A stretch of 64,000 nucleotides of DNA, from NCBI GenBank assembly GCA_025766275.1, contig JAFKAC010000018.1:930001-994000 (forward strand), read 5' to 3'. A program made the position numbers and the translations under genes. This DNA comes from Lactarius indigo (lineage: Eukaryota; Basidiomycota; Agaricomycetes; Russulales; Russulaceae). The notes under the pieces are model-generated. The model saw nothing but the letters and a program-made list of their open reading frames with translations, was not told the origin of the DNA and made no database searches. Below, in pieces: positions 51,396 to 63,360 of this stretch. Position 1 is the stretch's first letter. Each line of letters starts with the position of its first letter.

Positions 51396-54300
51396 ATCAA
51401 TGGTATCTTTGCCATTCGACCTGACCATTTCTTAGAACCGCCTATTCCTTACGCAGGGAATTTATGGGCTCGCAAATAACCAACCAGCAATTCCGATTCA
51501 GTCCCCACAACTTTAGCTGTCATAGTATGACAACCGTTTTCATGCTATATCCATTGCCCTCACGCACTGCATCAGTGTAGTACCACAACCACATCCTTTA
51601 CCAGTGGCCACAGTCCACTGCAGACACCTTACGACTGTCTTGACGGCTCCATGCTCATCTATACTATTCCCCTTGCCCCTCTTTTTGCTTGCCCTTCTCC
51701 TTATCAGACATCTACCAACACCCCCTCTTCTGTCGTTGTTCGTTCTAGTGATCAAACCCTTTTTACGCGCCTCATTCTAATTAGTCCGTCTCGGGCCTCA
51801 TTTTTCTCTGCTAACATCACACCATATACGTCGACGTGCATCAATTTAGGCTTCTCGCTTCTCGTGTGCAACAGGACTTCGGTAACTGTGTTTAATAACA
51901 TCTTATACTGTATCACATAACACGCTGTTGACTTATTCAACGGCTTACAGTATTGGGAGTTACTGTAACGGGCCCGGGGCACACGGTCCCAGTGAATGGA
52001 CACACGATGTTATCATTTTCTTTCACAGCCTTGACCATTTGGTCACTCTTTTACACTTGGGTCCGCGAATTATTCCTTTCCTATTCGTGTCTCTTGCTTA
52101 CTGTAACCTGCTTTGGTTGTACGAATAAATAAACTTTGGGTAAGGTCATCGAAAATGGCGCGCAATTGGTTTCGGTGAAGTGGAGTCTTACGACACTACG
52201 AGTATGTCGTTCCTCTTTCCCGGCTAGTCCGTTTGCAATACCACCACAGGATACAGGCGCCAAATGCAAGCGATAACTTCTCTTCGGAGAGGGCCAGGGT
52301 AATCATTTGTGTGCTCCATGTTGGCTCCGAGTCAAGGTCTATTTCAGTAGTTTGAATGAAACTTGAGGCCTTGAGGGGAAAGGCACCCGCCACAGACTCC
52401 CCTTCGGCAGAACAGATGTCGAGCTTGAAAGGTATAGATTCCGAATCGATTCGCGGGTGCCAGTGAAGTGGTCAAATTCAGGGACCATGAGAAGCCACTG
52501 GGAGATATGGATTTTGGGTACCTTTTTCAGAGTCACGAGAGCTGACCACATGGGGTGAAACCAAATGTCGGGACTACAACACTGAGATACAGCGACGCAC
52601 TACACGATATCTACTGAGTCACGCTGCCTGCATTATTCAGGCCTCGAGTGGAGGTATTGCGAGTGTCACACAGGCGTGCCACCGCAGCGCGTCATGAGAT
52701 GCGTGTTGCGTGTGCGCAGTGGAGGACGATAGGCACAAGGAAAAAAAAAAAAAAAAAAAAAACAGAAAAACAGAAAAAAGAAGGACCTTCTCGATCAGAG
52801 GCTGTCGAAGGGGGAAGAGGAAGAGAATGGACCTGACCACACCGTGGCGCTTGGTGTCGAGGTCAAGAGTACACGTTCGATAAGCTCTTGGTCTCGACAC
52901 GGAGTCCATTTCTAGAAAAAGAAAACTCATTCACATCTGTCAATCGCTAGCTTTGAAACTTCCATAATTAGGAAATATATGCCGGTAAGCTGATGGAAGT
53001 GCTGTATGGATGATGTTGCAGTACTGTAACCCCGGGTCTGATTACTCTGATAGGACTGATCATGCATCGATCGTGATTGTAACTGAACCGGGTACTTTTT
53101 GTGGGTTTGAATCTCCGACACGCTGGCGCAACGCGGTGTTTCGCTGACACGCTTTCCCTCAGGCTCAGGCTGGCACAGTGTCTGTACTAGTAGCTCGATC
53201 GCCGTCGCACTCAGCATCTCCATCTCGAAACTACACTGAATGCTGTCACTGGAAGTCTCTCGCGAACAAGTCCGAGTCCAAAAAATCGTCGTGCGAAGTT
53301 GTATCGCTGCCGCGTTCAACACTGCTTCATCGCATCATGCAAGAACACACTTTCCAGGAGATCCGGGGACGAAGTAGCGTCTTCAAGTTTATCTGAGGCC
53401 TGTGCCCCATGGCCCTACGTTCTCCCTCAAGATTTGGTCTGTTTGTCTATTCACTCATTCTAACCAGATTTTTGCTGCTCGACGAGTAAACTGGACTGGA
53501 TTCAGTGGGTTGGAGTTTTCTGTACCATAACTTGCGCCAGAGGGCCCTCTTCTCGTCACTGATGCGGCGCTGTTGCTCCCCTCGGCTGGTACAATGTCTC
53601 CTCTTTTATCTGGTTTTTTTTTCATTATTCATACTATCATTTGAGTCGCCGTCTTTGAGCTTGCGTTTTTCATACATCAAGTATGTCATCTTTGAACCAG
53701 TCTGGTGCGGTATCATGTCCCGCAGTACTATACGCCATGCTTTCTATCTCGCTCCGCCTTCGAGTCCCACAACTGTCGACAGAATGGGAATGATTCACCG
53801 GGAGAGGGGAGGGAATTCTGGCTCACACTTTCATATATTACGCTCTCACTGGTTGGTCCGTGGTCCGAGCTACTTTCGCTGGCGCCCTTACATTCGCTAT
53901 ACTTGGTCACCTCTCACCTACTACTCTATGTGCTTCCACTAAAGCCAGATGCTGTTTCAACGCTGTTTCAATTCCCCACATGGGGACCTTTCCGCATGCA
54001 CTTCACACTCCATGCGGCTGAACCTGTTTGTGCGTTGTGTCAAGGAATGTTACCACACGACATCAAACCAAAAGCGAGGACCGAATAAAGTGACAGCCCT
54101 GTATTTGTAGACTGCACCTGAATTTGTAGCCTCAATCTCCCACTATACTCATTTCAGGAGCCATACCGTAAATACAGGTAACCTAAAGAGTACCTAGAAC
54201 AGCAATATCGACGGAATCAGGGTTGCGATAGAAAAGTACGTGGAACGTCTACTAGCAACAATCCCAAAGCATGAAAAACACACACGAAAGAGGAATAGGT

Positions 54301-57300
54301 GGCAATCCCCTCGGTTCCGACGTTTTTCATATTCATGCAAGGAATGGGGAAGAGTGGTTCTGGAAGGGAAGCAGAACCAAATACCCGCCGAGGGGCACTG
54401 CAGTATCAGGGCACAGTAATAGCAAATGTGCCTAGAATGTACCGCCAGTGACATACAAGGATCTGAAGGTAATGTGCGGTGAGAAAAGGGAAGCCCCTAT
54501 TCCTATCCGTGGAATACGATTGCACCGCAGTGTTGAGTTGGGCGAACAATACGAATACAGCAAGAAGTCTTCCGTTAGAAAGGCCAGAGTTCAGAGGGAG
54601 TCACGGTGCCACGAGTAGACACCAGTAATGGGGTATATGAACCGATAATGGTAACCCAGAGAGAGACGTTTCTGCTGACAGACCGAACTCGGGTAGACCT
54701 GGCTCAGAGAGAGTTATAGTCGCCGAATTCGGTCGGAACTAAAATGGCGGGATGAAGCGCAGTCCAGGAAGTGATGCGAGGATAGCCGTGTGAGATAGCA
54801 AGCCCCAGTAGAATAAAATGCAATAGCTAACACAACCCTATGGCAGTTTCACATATTTGCCTTTCCTTTTGAAAGTTCTCAGGAAATGGGACGCCGCGCG
54901 CCTTGATATAGCTTGATATACGAGGAAAGCCCGATATTACTGTAGCCGACGGCCCTCTGAGATCTGAAAACAGAATCGAGCCTTATTAGGTCTGAATTAC
55001 CTACGGTACGTTTCGATCGGGTTCCAAAAAAGTACGCACACTTGATCTTTGGCGCCATGTAATTGACGGGGAAGTACTAAACGCCGTAGTGGATGCACCT
55101 CTTTTTCAATGGTCGCTTCATACCAACCCTCACGAAAGGCAAAATCGACTCAGCTATTCATGGGGCATTCGCGTTGTCAATGTGTCGATTATTCATTTAA
55201 CGACAATCGAGCTTTGACCTCTGATCGAATGATTCATCTCGACTCATGGGAAAGAGAAAAAAATACTGTGCTGCCTTTCAGGGTAAGACCGTGACCGTCG
55301 GACCTCATTTTATGAACCAGATAGCGACTCCACGTCCAGCGTCTTCTCTGAGGAAACATGATGTGAAGGGTTTCCAGAGGTTGTCGACGGCATCAAGTGC
55401 GAGTGTGAAATGTTAACAAATTTAGCTGCGTGAAGTGGAGCAGCGGCGCGAGAAACTCGACCTGCACAGAAGTCACATCGTCGTAGTCGAGAAGGGGCGC
55501 AGATCATCTACTGTCACGAACTAGGTTGCCGGGGCCAAGTACATGGTTTTTCACCCCGGATAGGTCGAGCATAAGTGACCAAAGTCTATTGAAGAGGAAG
55601 ACGTCGAGGAGGGGGCGTATGGCACAACGCAACAGACCAGACGGACGGGGCGGTGTGAAAAAAAGAGAAGAAAATACGAGATAGTGTGTGTGTGCAAGTA
55701 TAACTTTGCAGGGGTGACGGCGGCGACGACGAGAGGAAGATGGTATGGCAAAGCTGTGATCTGGTTGTGTTGAGGATACCATTAAGGGGAAGATTCCGGT
55801 ACGTACTACCTACTACGACATGCGTTTTTCCCACCCCTAAGGCCTCAGTTCAGACAGCTCCTATCCGGTAGCTGGTATTTTATCATACGCGAAAGGAGCG
55901 CGGTCCTTGTTAAGCAGGGGACTACGATAAGACTTAGGTGGGGGAGACTTGAACCCAGGCTTAGGAGGTGATTGGTGACCGTGGGCAAGCAGTGTCGGAA
56001 GGGACAATGGAGAGAACGAAGGTAAGCTTCTGATGACGATTGCGCGCCGATTGTGTTCGTTGCGTAGGCGTCGGGTCCGAAGGTGCGATTTGGTGAGAAA
56101 AGTGTCTGAAAGGCACGCAGTGCGGAGCTGCCAGTGAGTTACGTCACCAGTCCCCCTCCCTGCTTGACTTCATAACAGAAATCACCTCTGGTGATCCCTA
56201 TGGTCGGCTTGAAGGCGATCGATATTATGATAGTTTATACAGAAATTTAGAAAATAAAATTGGGCGACAACTGGCAGATAAATCAAAACACCGTGGGTAT
56301 CTGAACCTAGACGCTCCTTAAATTTTCTGTATAGTACCACTGGCACCTGACTTGGAACTACTGTCGACATCGTACCCTGTGCGTGTTTGCGTGCCATTAC
56401 AGACACCGACGGACTCATAGAGCCACCACTCCCTCCACGTTGCGTAGAAGCGCGTCTTCTCTTCCACAGAAAAAAAAAGCTTTCACACAACCTTTATCTT
56501 TTAGCCACGTCATGGCCAGATCACATGCATCGGAGAAAGGATTCGGGATTCGGGCACACCTGATATTTTCAGTGCATTATGAGCGCAGTTCGGACACCAT
56601 TCGACGGAGGGCCGTGCAACTTGAACGCGCCGTTGCCTATGCTACCGTCACCGCCTCCGATACTGAGCGTGACGTCCAACAGCACGTCTTGTAGGGGTTC
56701 CAGCTTCTGGTTTTGGAAGGGTATGACACGCCATGCCGGGGTACAGGTAACCCGACCATGTGTCGCAACGCACGAGGCTTCCCCCTTTCCAGTGGAAAGG
56801 GAGAAGGCCCAAGAAGAACGTCCAGGAATAGTCGAGCAAAAGGGTCTATGACAGCTCGTCTGTAAGATGTCGTTAGGAAAACAGGAGGCAACTCCAATAC
56901 CACGTGTGGGACGGCGAGGTGCAAGGCGAGGTGTGATGCCAGCTCCTTGGAATTTTTGGTAAGGGCACCGACCGGCCCGATATATCAATTTTCGTCCTTC
57001 AGAGCTTCAAAGCGTAATATTGTAACTTGAACCTGTGCTCGCTCTTGTTACATCTTCCGTTCAAACTTGCACAAAGTTTGGCTTTTCCATTCTGGAGCAC
57101 AGATACAGATCTCCCCAAATTAGCTGCTCCTAGCGTGTGGTCAATCCTGTAACTCACCATTTTCTGCATTCAGCTGCTGGGTGATCTACTCATGGACGTC
57201 CGCTGTGCCCCACCTCATCAGAGCATGTCCACCTTCTTTAGAACGATAAAAACAAGCTCCGTATCCCTGTCTGAAAGTTCTTGGGCCCGTTTCAGAGAGT

Positions 57301-57845
57301 GGCACCGTCTTACGTTGAAAATCTGCATAATACCAGGCCCGTGATCACCTGGAACGCAACACACTCTACCGTACTCTGTTCTAAAACCCTGAGGGGATAT
57401 TGGAAAATTAGACCATAGCCATCAATGTCCCCTAGAAACCCTTCAGGACGATTTCTGACACGCTGTGAGGATGTTTGGGCACAAAATAAAGTATGAATGG
57501 CACTTCCGGCGGGCACTGGCACCACAGGTTTTACAACACCACGTTCGACGGATACCTCAAAGGGGATATCCGCACTATGTCAATTGTACATGGGGCTGTT
57601 AGATCTGGGCTTCAGTGCCACTGCAAGCTTTTAAAAAACCCCGCTACCACCCCTCCCACATACCGCCTTGAAGAACATTTTCGCCCCCACCACTAGCGTG
57701 CGTTTGGGTACAGGGATCCACCGTCAAGGTCTACTTAGACTCACCTTCGCGGAGCACCGGCCATCCAGAACCTCATCTATTGTAAGTCCCATCGCCGCTG
57801 AAAACTAGAAGCGTATTTTCTGTGCGTCGTCATATAGCCGAGCAT
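51396..57845. other. Intergenic, no confident gene
   Basis: This stretch has scattered frames up to about 145 codons (53505-53942, 52927-53322 minus, 56569-56988 minus), none with a domain or paralog. An A22 tract occurs at 52741-52762. A TTTTAAAAAA motif near 57630 and a possible 5' UTR intron (GTAAGT at 57782 to TATAG at 57837) precede paralog 4. Confidence 0.45.
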
Positions 57846-59230
57846 ATGTCAACTAGCAACACTGGTGCAACTCTCCGGCTTCAGCCGCCGAGATCAGTCG
57901 CCAATAAATTAACCTCAAATGACGACACGCACCTCTTCCATGACAGCTGGAAACAACGTTCAAATGTATCATGCAACGTGTTGCATTGGCGCTCCGGTGC
58001 AATCTGTCCTTTGGACTACAACCAGGACGGCATGTGTCTGTCGGCATCTGATAGTTCCAACTCTGGGCAGGCATTTCCAAGTAGACTTAATACACCCCCT
58101 TGGGCCAATAGTGTTCCAGACTCTGGTGCTTTGATCCAAACCGCAACTCCCTCTCACGGCTGTCAATACCAGCATTTTCCGTACATGTCACACAAGATTA
58201 TCCCTTATAGTGGTTACCCCACGCGGTCAGTTGACCATTTTCCCCTCTCACGATTTCCCGTACCACGACAGGTAGGACCTATCATGACCCCGCCTTTCGC
58301 GATCAGATGCTAAAGTACCGGGTATAGTGTGGTCTTGCCTTTCTATCACCCTATGTAAGTTGGGAAGACGAGCTCCCCATCGATGAGTCCCAAGACAGAT
58401 TCCCAGCATCACACCCGACGAAGGATCCTTTCTTGTCCGAAAGCTCGCTCCTCGCACCAGCGACTGGCTTATTCCCCGTCTCGGGTATCCCTAATGGACT
58501 ATTTCTTCCAGACGGACGACAAGCCTTGGTCTCCCCCGCCGCCAGCGACGCACCCACTGCAGATAACTTTCCTGGCTCGCGTGAAGAACTACAACTTCCG
58601 GACGTCTGGACTTGGATGCACACCCCTACAAGCGCGGCCGCACAAATCGACGCAAGTCAATATCCGGTTGACAACGCCAGGACAGGGGTTGTGTCATACA
58701 ATTTTCAGGACGGTGGTTCACAGGCGTTAAGTGGATCACGTTGCGCACCCTCTCCGGAGCCAGAGCATCAGCTCCGCTTCGATCGAGGGCAGGTAACCCT
58801 GACAGCGTCTCTTACACCAATAGTGCAGCCCAATAGCCCTCTCGTTGCCTCTTCAGTAATATCATCAGTTCCACTGGGCCAAGGTCGAAGCGCAGATGCC
58901 ATGGAACGGTGTGAGAAGAAGAACTGGTGTTCCCTTTGTGAGGTCGATTTCTCACAACCGCAAGTTCTGAGCCGACACAAAAAAGACAAGCACAAGTCAA
59001 AAGAGTCATGCGCCTTTTGTAAATCCTTCAAGTGGTCCCAGGGGAGGCCATATCTCTATAAAAGACACCTCCGCACGCGACACTTTCAAATCCTACCCAC
59101 CGATGTTCGACAGAAGAGTTCAAAGCCACCCAAGGACAACTTGAAGCTTCAGGTACTGGTCACCAGATTAATCCAAAGTATTCGTCCCCCCTCTCCGTTT
59201 GTTCTCTCTCTCACGATGATCGTACGATAG
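57846..59230 (+). CDS. Two-finger C2H2 protein, paralog 4 (exons 57846-58271, 58328-59230)
   Basis: This is a predicted protein of about 442 residues (142 + 300 codons). The ATG at 57846 is the first after the TATA-like motif. The single clear intron is 56 bp (GTAGGA...GTATAG), at the place of intron 2 in paralogs 2 and 3. The position of their intron 1 (after a Gln) is coding here. The C-terminal fingers are CSLCEVDFSQPQVLSRH and CAFCKSFKWSQGRPYLYKRH, with 15 residues between Cys and His in the second. A basic tail follows. A last intron may start at GTACTG (59153), which would change the final residues. Confidence 0.75.
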
Positions 59231-60830
59231 GCTCAAAATAGCTCACTACTCACAAGCAACGACGTGCCTCCACTGGCAGGTGATGGTCTGCCACAATCCA
59301 CTAGTGAATGCTCCTGCCAGCGAATACTGCACTATCACGCACATAAAACAAGTTTCGCCTGCTGCGGCCATCTATTTAGTGGGAACTGCGTGAGTGCACA
59401 GGAAGGATGGTGGCGAGGCCGGGCAGCGGGATGGCTCGGAGCTAGAGTCTGGACACAGTAGAGTTCGCAGGCCGTTTCGTTTTGTTTTGAGCCAGTATTT
59501 CGGTGTTCGCTTACCTATGATACCCACAACGGTGTGCTCCCGGTTTCTGCTACCCTTATCTCGAAGCGCATTATATCACTCCCACGCTCGGGGACCCTCG
59601 GCTGTAATGTTTAACAGAGAGCCATTTTCGCTTCGTACCCCGCACCGTCTGCGGTCTCCAGCGGCATCGTATAATGCACTCCAGGCGACCATCTACTTTA
59701 GAAGTTTAGATCCGACCCTTCACCACGCCTTGCACCATGTGGGGAAGCGGCATATCTCGTAATATCTGGTTGAAGGTCACCGGAACAACGGGAACATCAT
59801 CAAGAACTTGTTCGCAGGCACTTCATCATATCGGAAGTACGTGCTGACGAAATAGGGCGGGACGGTGCCCACTCAAGTTACGTGTAGGGTTACATGTGCA
59901 GCGTATCTCAGACCTCAATTACGGCCCCCTCAGTTTCCGGTCCAACACAAGTCGCAACATCGCCATCACGGTATTGTGAGCCTGATTGTGACCCCACAGT
60001 TTCCGTCCGATCTGGTCCACCATCCCTTTTTCACGAGGATTTCCAGAGACATCGTTTATACACAGCGGAACTGTGGAAGCGATGAATAAATACATAGAAC
60101 GACTACCGACTACTAGACACATGCCGCAGTGGAGCGGAAGAATATACGGCACACAGAAGGACAATAGCCACAGGGCTGACGGTGTATCAGTGATTCGAAG
60201 TCACCCAAAGAGGCCGGAATCTTTGGAGATGAGAAGCGGAATCACATACTCATGGGGTGCTGCAGGACTTGGACCCAGTTCCTGGAACCAAACCGGGTTT
60301 ACGTGTCCTAGGATAATTTTCCAGTTAACAGGGGGAACGTTTTTCAGCAGAACTTCATGACAGGTGGCACAGTACAAGCCCCGGCTGTGCGGTGTTACTA
60401 CAGTACATTTTTTGATTGGTTGTGTTTTTTGAAATTTAAACGAACTAAAACAGAGACTTCCTGCCAAAAAACCACTTACCGCCCGTGGAGCCATTCACAC
60501 AGTCGGCCCAAGAAGCATGACCACGAACGTGGCGAGCGATACAGGAAACGGGGGGACTGTATCTATAGGGGGAAAGATTAGCCCGTACCCGTGGTCCCAT
60601 GCGTGGTCATCGGAGTCCATGCTTGTAGGAGGCGTGGATGGAGGATGACATCTCCTTTAGGGTGCTTCCCGGGACAAGGAGGACCCAAGTGATGGAGAAG
60701 CACCTCTAAACGCCTACCGTGGGTTCCCCTCGTTTCCGATGGTCATTACCAACCCTATCCGTTCCTCACAGCCATCTAGGTGGAAGGACCTAGTTACAAA
60801 GTGACGAAAAGAACGGGGTTGGACTGACAT
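59231..60830. other. Intergenic, nothing recognised
   Basis: There are only short unsupported frames on both strands. The host side of the LINE duplication (CGGGGTTGGACTGACAT) is at 60814-60830. Confidence 0.5.
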
Positions 60831-61485
60831 TTTTTTTTTTTTTTGAATCCATTTACGTGCGCCTCAGGGCCTATTACCCTATGTAGCACGAGACTATGTA
60901 CCCAAAACATGATGGTGATTCTATCTCTCTCGGTACTCTGTATATCTTAGGTCCCCCCCACTCCCGGAAGGGAGTGGCTTAGCTTCCCGTCAAGCGCTGA
61001 ATTGAGAGGGGCGGGTGTCCCGCCTTGCCGTGAGTTGCGAGCCGCGTTGTGTGACTTGCGTGGTCTTGTTTGTGTGGATTGGGGCTTGCTACTACGTCTT
61101 CCCCCTTGCTCGGCGGAACTTGAATGGGCCTGTGGTGCCCGGCGAGTCGTGGGGATGGGTGTAAGAGGGTGAGGGAGGGTTGGTGTGGAGTGGGGTGTGG
61201 GTTGTCGGGTCATGAGGCTGGCCTTAATTATCCGGGTCTCCTATGAGCGCTCTCCTTTCCTGTCCTGCTCTCGTCTCCTGTGCGCGGCTTTGTGCCGCCT
61301 TGTGTGATTCTCCCTGAGTCTTGTATGAATTTGACCAGGGGGATGCTTGTCTTGGGGTCTTGTAACAGTTTTTCGTAGGCCGTTTCTGATGTTCTTTTCC
61401 CTTTGAAGAGCGTCCATCTTTCGTGCGCGTACGCTGGGCAATCTAAGATGAAGTGCTGTGGGGTTTCTGGGCTGTGGCCGCACGC
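60831..61485 (-). mobile_element. 5'-truncated LINE (655 bp) with 17-bp duplication
   Basis: A T14 tract (60831-60844), which is the poly(A) tail on the minus strand, starts the insert. The 17-base sequence CGGGGTTGGACTGACAT flanks it exactly at 60814-60830 and 61486-61502. A tail and a duplication of this length are typical of target-primed LINE insertion. The minus strand encodes the end of a LINE reverse transcriptase: CGHSPETPQHFILDCPAYAH, the Cys/His motif found after the reverse transcriptase domain, followed by a basic tail to the stop at 61228. About 380 bases of 3' untranslated sequence follow. Confidence 0.88.
61228..61485 (-). pseudogene. LINE reverse transcriptase, C-terminal remnant
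   Basis: About 85 codons of the ORF2 C-terminus remain, with the CGH...ET..H...CP.Y motif and then Lys/Arg/Thr-rich residues. The frame happens to continue upstream into flanking host DNA (to 61602), but that part is not LINE, because the duplication ends at 61486. Confidence 0.75.
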
Positions 61486-61502
61486 CGGGGTTGGACTGAC
61501 AT

Positions 61503-62511
61503 GTTTACTACGGCCTACACATTGTTGGGCCTCTTCCAACCCACGTTTCATCTTGACCTTATCACCCCATATTATGATGAAGCCGTTCCTATTAAACGAC
61601 AATCGGATGTTTCGCCTTCGACGACGAAGAGTCAGGAAGAGTGGATAAATGCGTGGAGAAATTTGCAGCCTTGTTCGTAGCCACTATTCTGCAGTGGGTA
61701 AGACTGCGATACCTCATCCACGGGAGTTGGAGAATGCCGGTCAGTGTCATTCGCGAGAATAAACAATGTGAAACCTTAACAGAGGGCAGCAGTCAAGTGC
61801 GTCGATGGATTAGTACGGCAGGCACCGACGATCAAGTGATAAGCGCGGCTGCCCCGAGAAGCCCGGCCTTCGCAGAAATAGCGCATACAGATGCATGCCG
61901 AACGCCAACCAGCACCAAAGCACGGTCCAGGATTACGGCACAAATTACAACAGCTTTTACGGCTCCCTAGTCTGTCTGTGGAGAGCCCTCTTGCGTGATA
62001 ATGCCTTCAGGCAGGTGTTCCACCAGCTATTCAGGTGAGCTTCTCCCACGTCTGCTTCTGGCCCGTGGTATTACACCGGAGGCATGGCCGCTAGATTGAT
62101 TGGGGGACAGGTGAGAAAACAGGGAGGTCAACAAGATACTGCAAGCCACTCTTGCAAGCCGCTCCACTTCCTCTCATCAGCGTCTTCCTCTAAGGGACTG
62201 TTTAATAGTACCACGCCGCCACCAACATAACGACTGAGCACGTTAGAGCCTTTCGCGACCATCTAAGAACGTAGTCCATGCCGAACGACCGTGTCTCATC
62301 CTAGTCATGGGGCAGATATAGGCTCGATATAATGAGTGCGTTCAAAAGATAGTGATAGAGTGAGCTGAGGGGGCTGCAGGGTGTCCGAATGAGTTTCCAG
62401 CAATGTAGTATTTGCCAGGAGTTCACCGACAGATTACTAAGCATCGAACAATGGACGTCACGACTAGGTCACGAGTTATGCCAGCGAGAACTTGAAGGTC
62501 GTAGTCAGACC
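61503..62511. other. Intergenic, nothing certain
   Basis: Two plus-strand frames (61453-61680 and 61641-61970, 109 codons) overlap here. The first has a soluble-protein look after the LINE border (FHLDLITPYYDEAVPI), but no start, domain or partner exon is evident. Confidence 0.4.
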
Positions 62512-62619
62512 CACTGTGGGCACTTTACAATGTAATCTAATTCAGTTGCAAAAATCTGACCAATCAGATTTCGTGAAATAGCCGACTGAATTGGATTACA
62601 TTGTGAAATGCCCGCAGTG
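62512..62619. mobile_element. Small MITE with CACTG ends (108 bp)
   Basis: About 35-base inverted ends (CACTGTGGGCACTTTACAAT versus CACTGCGGGCATTTCACAAT on the other strand) make almost the whole element a hairpin. ACC flanks both sides (62509-62511 and 62620-62622). CACTG ends with a 3-bp duplication point to the CACTA (EnSpm) group, but the assignment is tentative. Confidence 0.65.
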
Positions 62620-63082
62620 ACCGCTGCCGCCGCCGCCGCCTTCGAGTCTGTTGTACGGTGGTGCTGCTTGCCACTTTTGCGTACCTCAGGCTCTCATCTC
62701 CTGGCCACTATACCCCGATCACCATTTCTCGCACCCCTTTCGCAAATGACACGACGCACCTGATTTTTTGACAGACGATAGCTACGTGAAATCGCGCAAC
62801 TCACTACACTCGTAACTCGTTGGCATCACCTACTGTGCTCTAGGTTGTCTAGCAGTTCAAACCCCCTAGCTCGTTTGGGGGTGTAATTATATGCCCTATC
62901 ACACGGTTTGGACTGGGATAGGATGCGAATTTTTGCTTACATGCTTTTAACTTAAACGGCTCATACTGTCGATTTGTACCCTACGAAGACGAGTTGTGCT
63001 TCCTCCCCCCTGACGTGATGTTACGAGGTTTAGCTTACAACTTCAAAATTCCCACCCTTTTACGGCAAATCCTTGACTTATT

Positions 63083-63360
63083 CTGCTAGGTGGAGCCTTA
63101 TTCTCCCTCCTATCTCTGTTACCGCCTTCCCTCCTTGTTGCTAGGCGAAACTCTACACTCTGTTCGACATCTCTCTCTCCTCTGCCAGGCAAAACTTTAT
63201 TCTTGTTCTACACCTTCCCCCTTGTTAGTATAGGCGAAATCTTATTCCCTCTTCCTGTTCTCTATTTTCCGCCCACCCTGCTAGGCGAAACTTTATTCTC
63301 GTTTTCCATTTCTCTGTTCTACTGTACGTCTTCTCCTGGTATGTGAAACTTTATTTTCCC
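63083..63360. repeat. Degenerate ~50-bp minisatellite (six units)
   Basis: The core CTGCTAGGCGAAACTTTATT recurs, with changes, at about 63083, 63138, 63181, 63226, 63277 and 63332. The units are separated by pyrimidine-rich spacers, with spacing of 42-55 bases. Confidence 0.7.

Noticed and set aside
55930..56000. Minus-strand GGGTTCAAGTCTCCC resembling a tRNA T-arm
   Set aside because: Only three of five stem bases pair, and no anticodon or D-arm can be found upstream.
61486..61602. N-terminal extension of the LINE frame
   Set aside because: It lies beyond the 17-bp duplication, so it is host sequence that happens to be open in the same frame.
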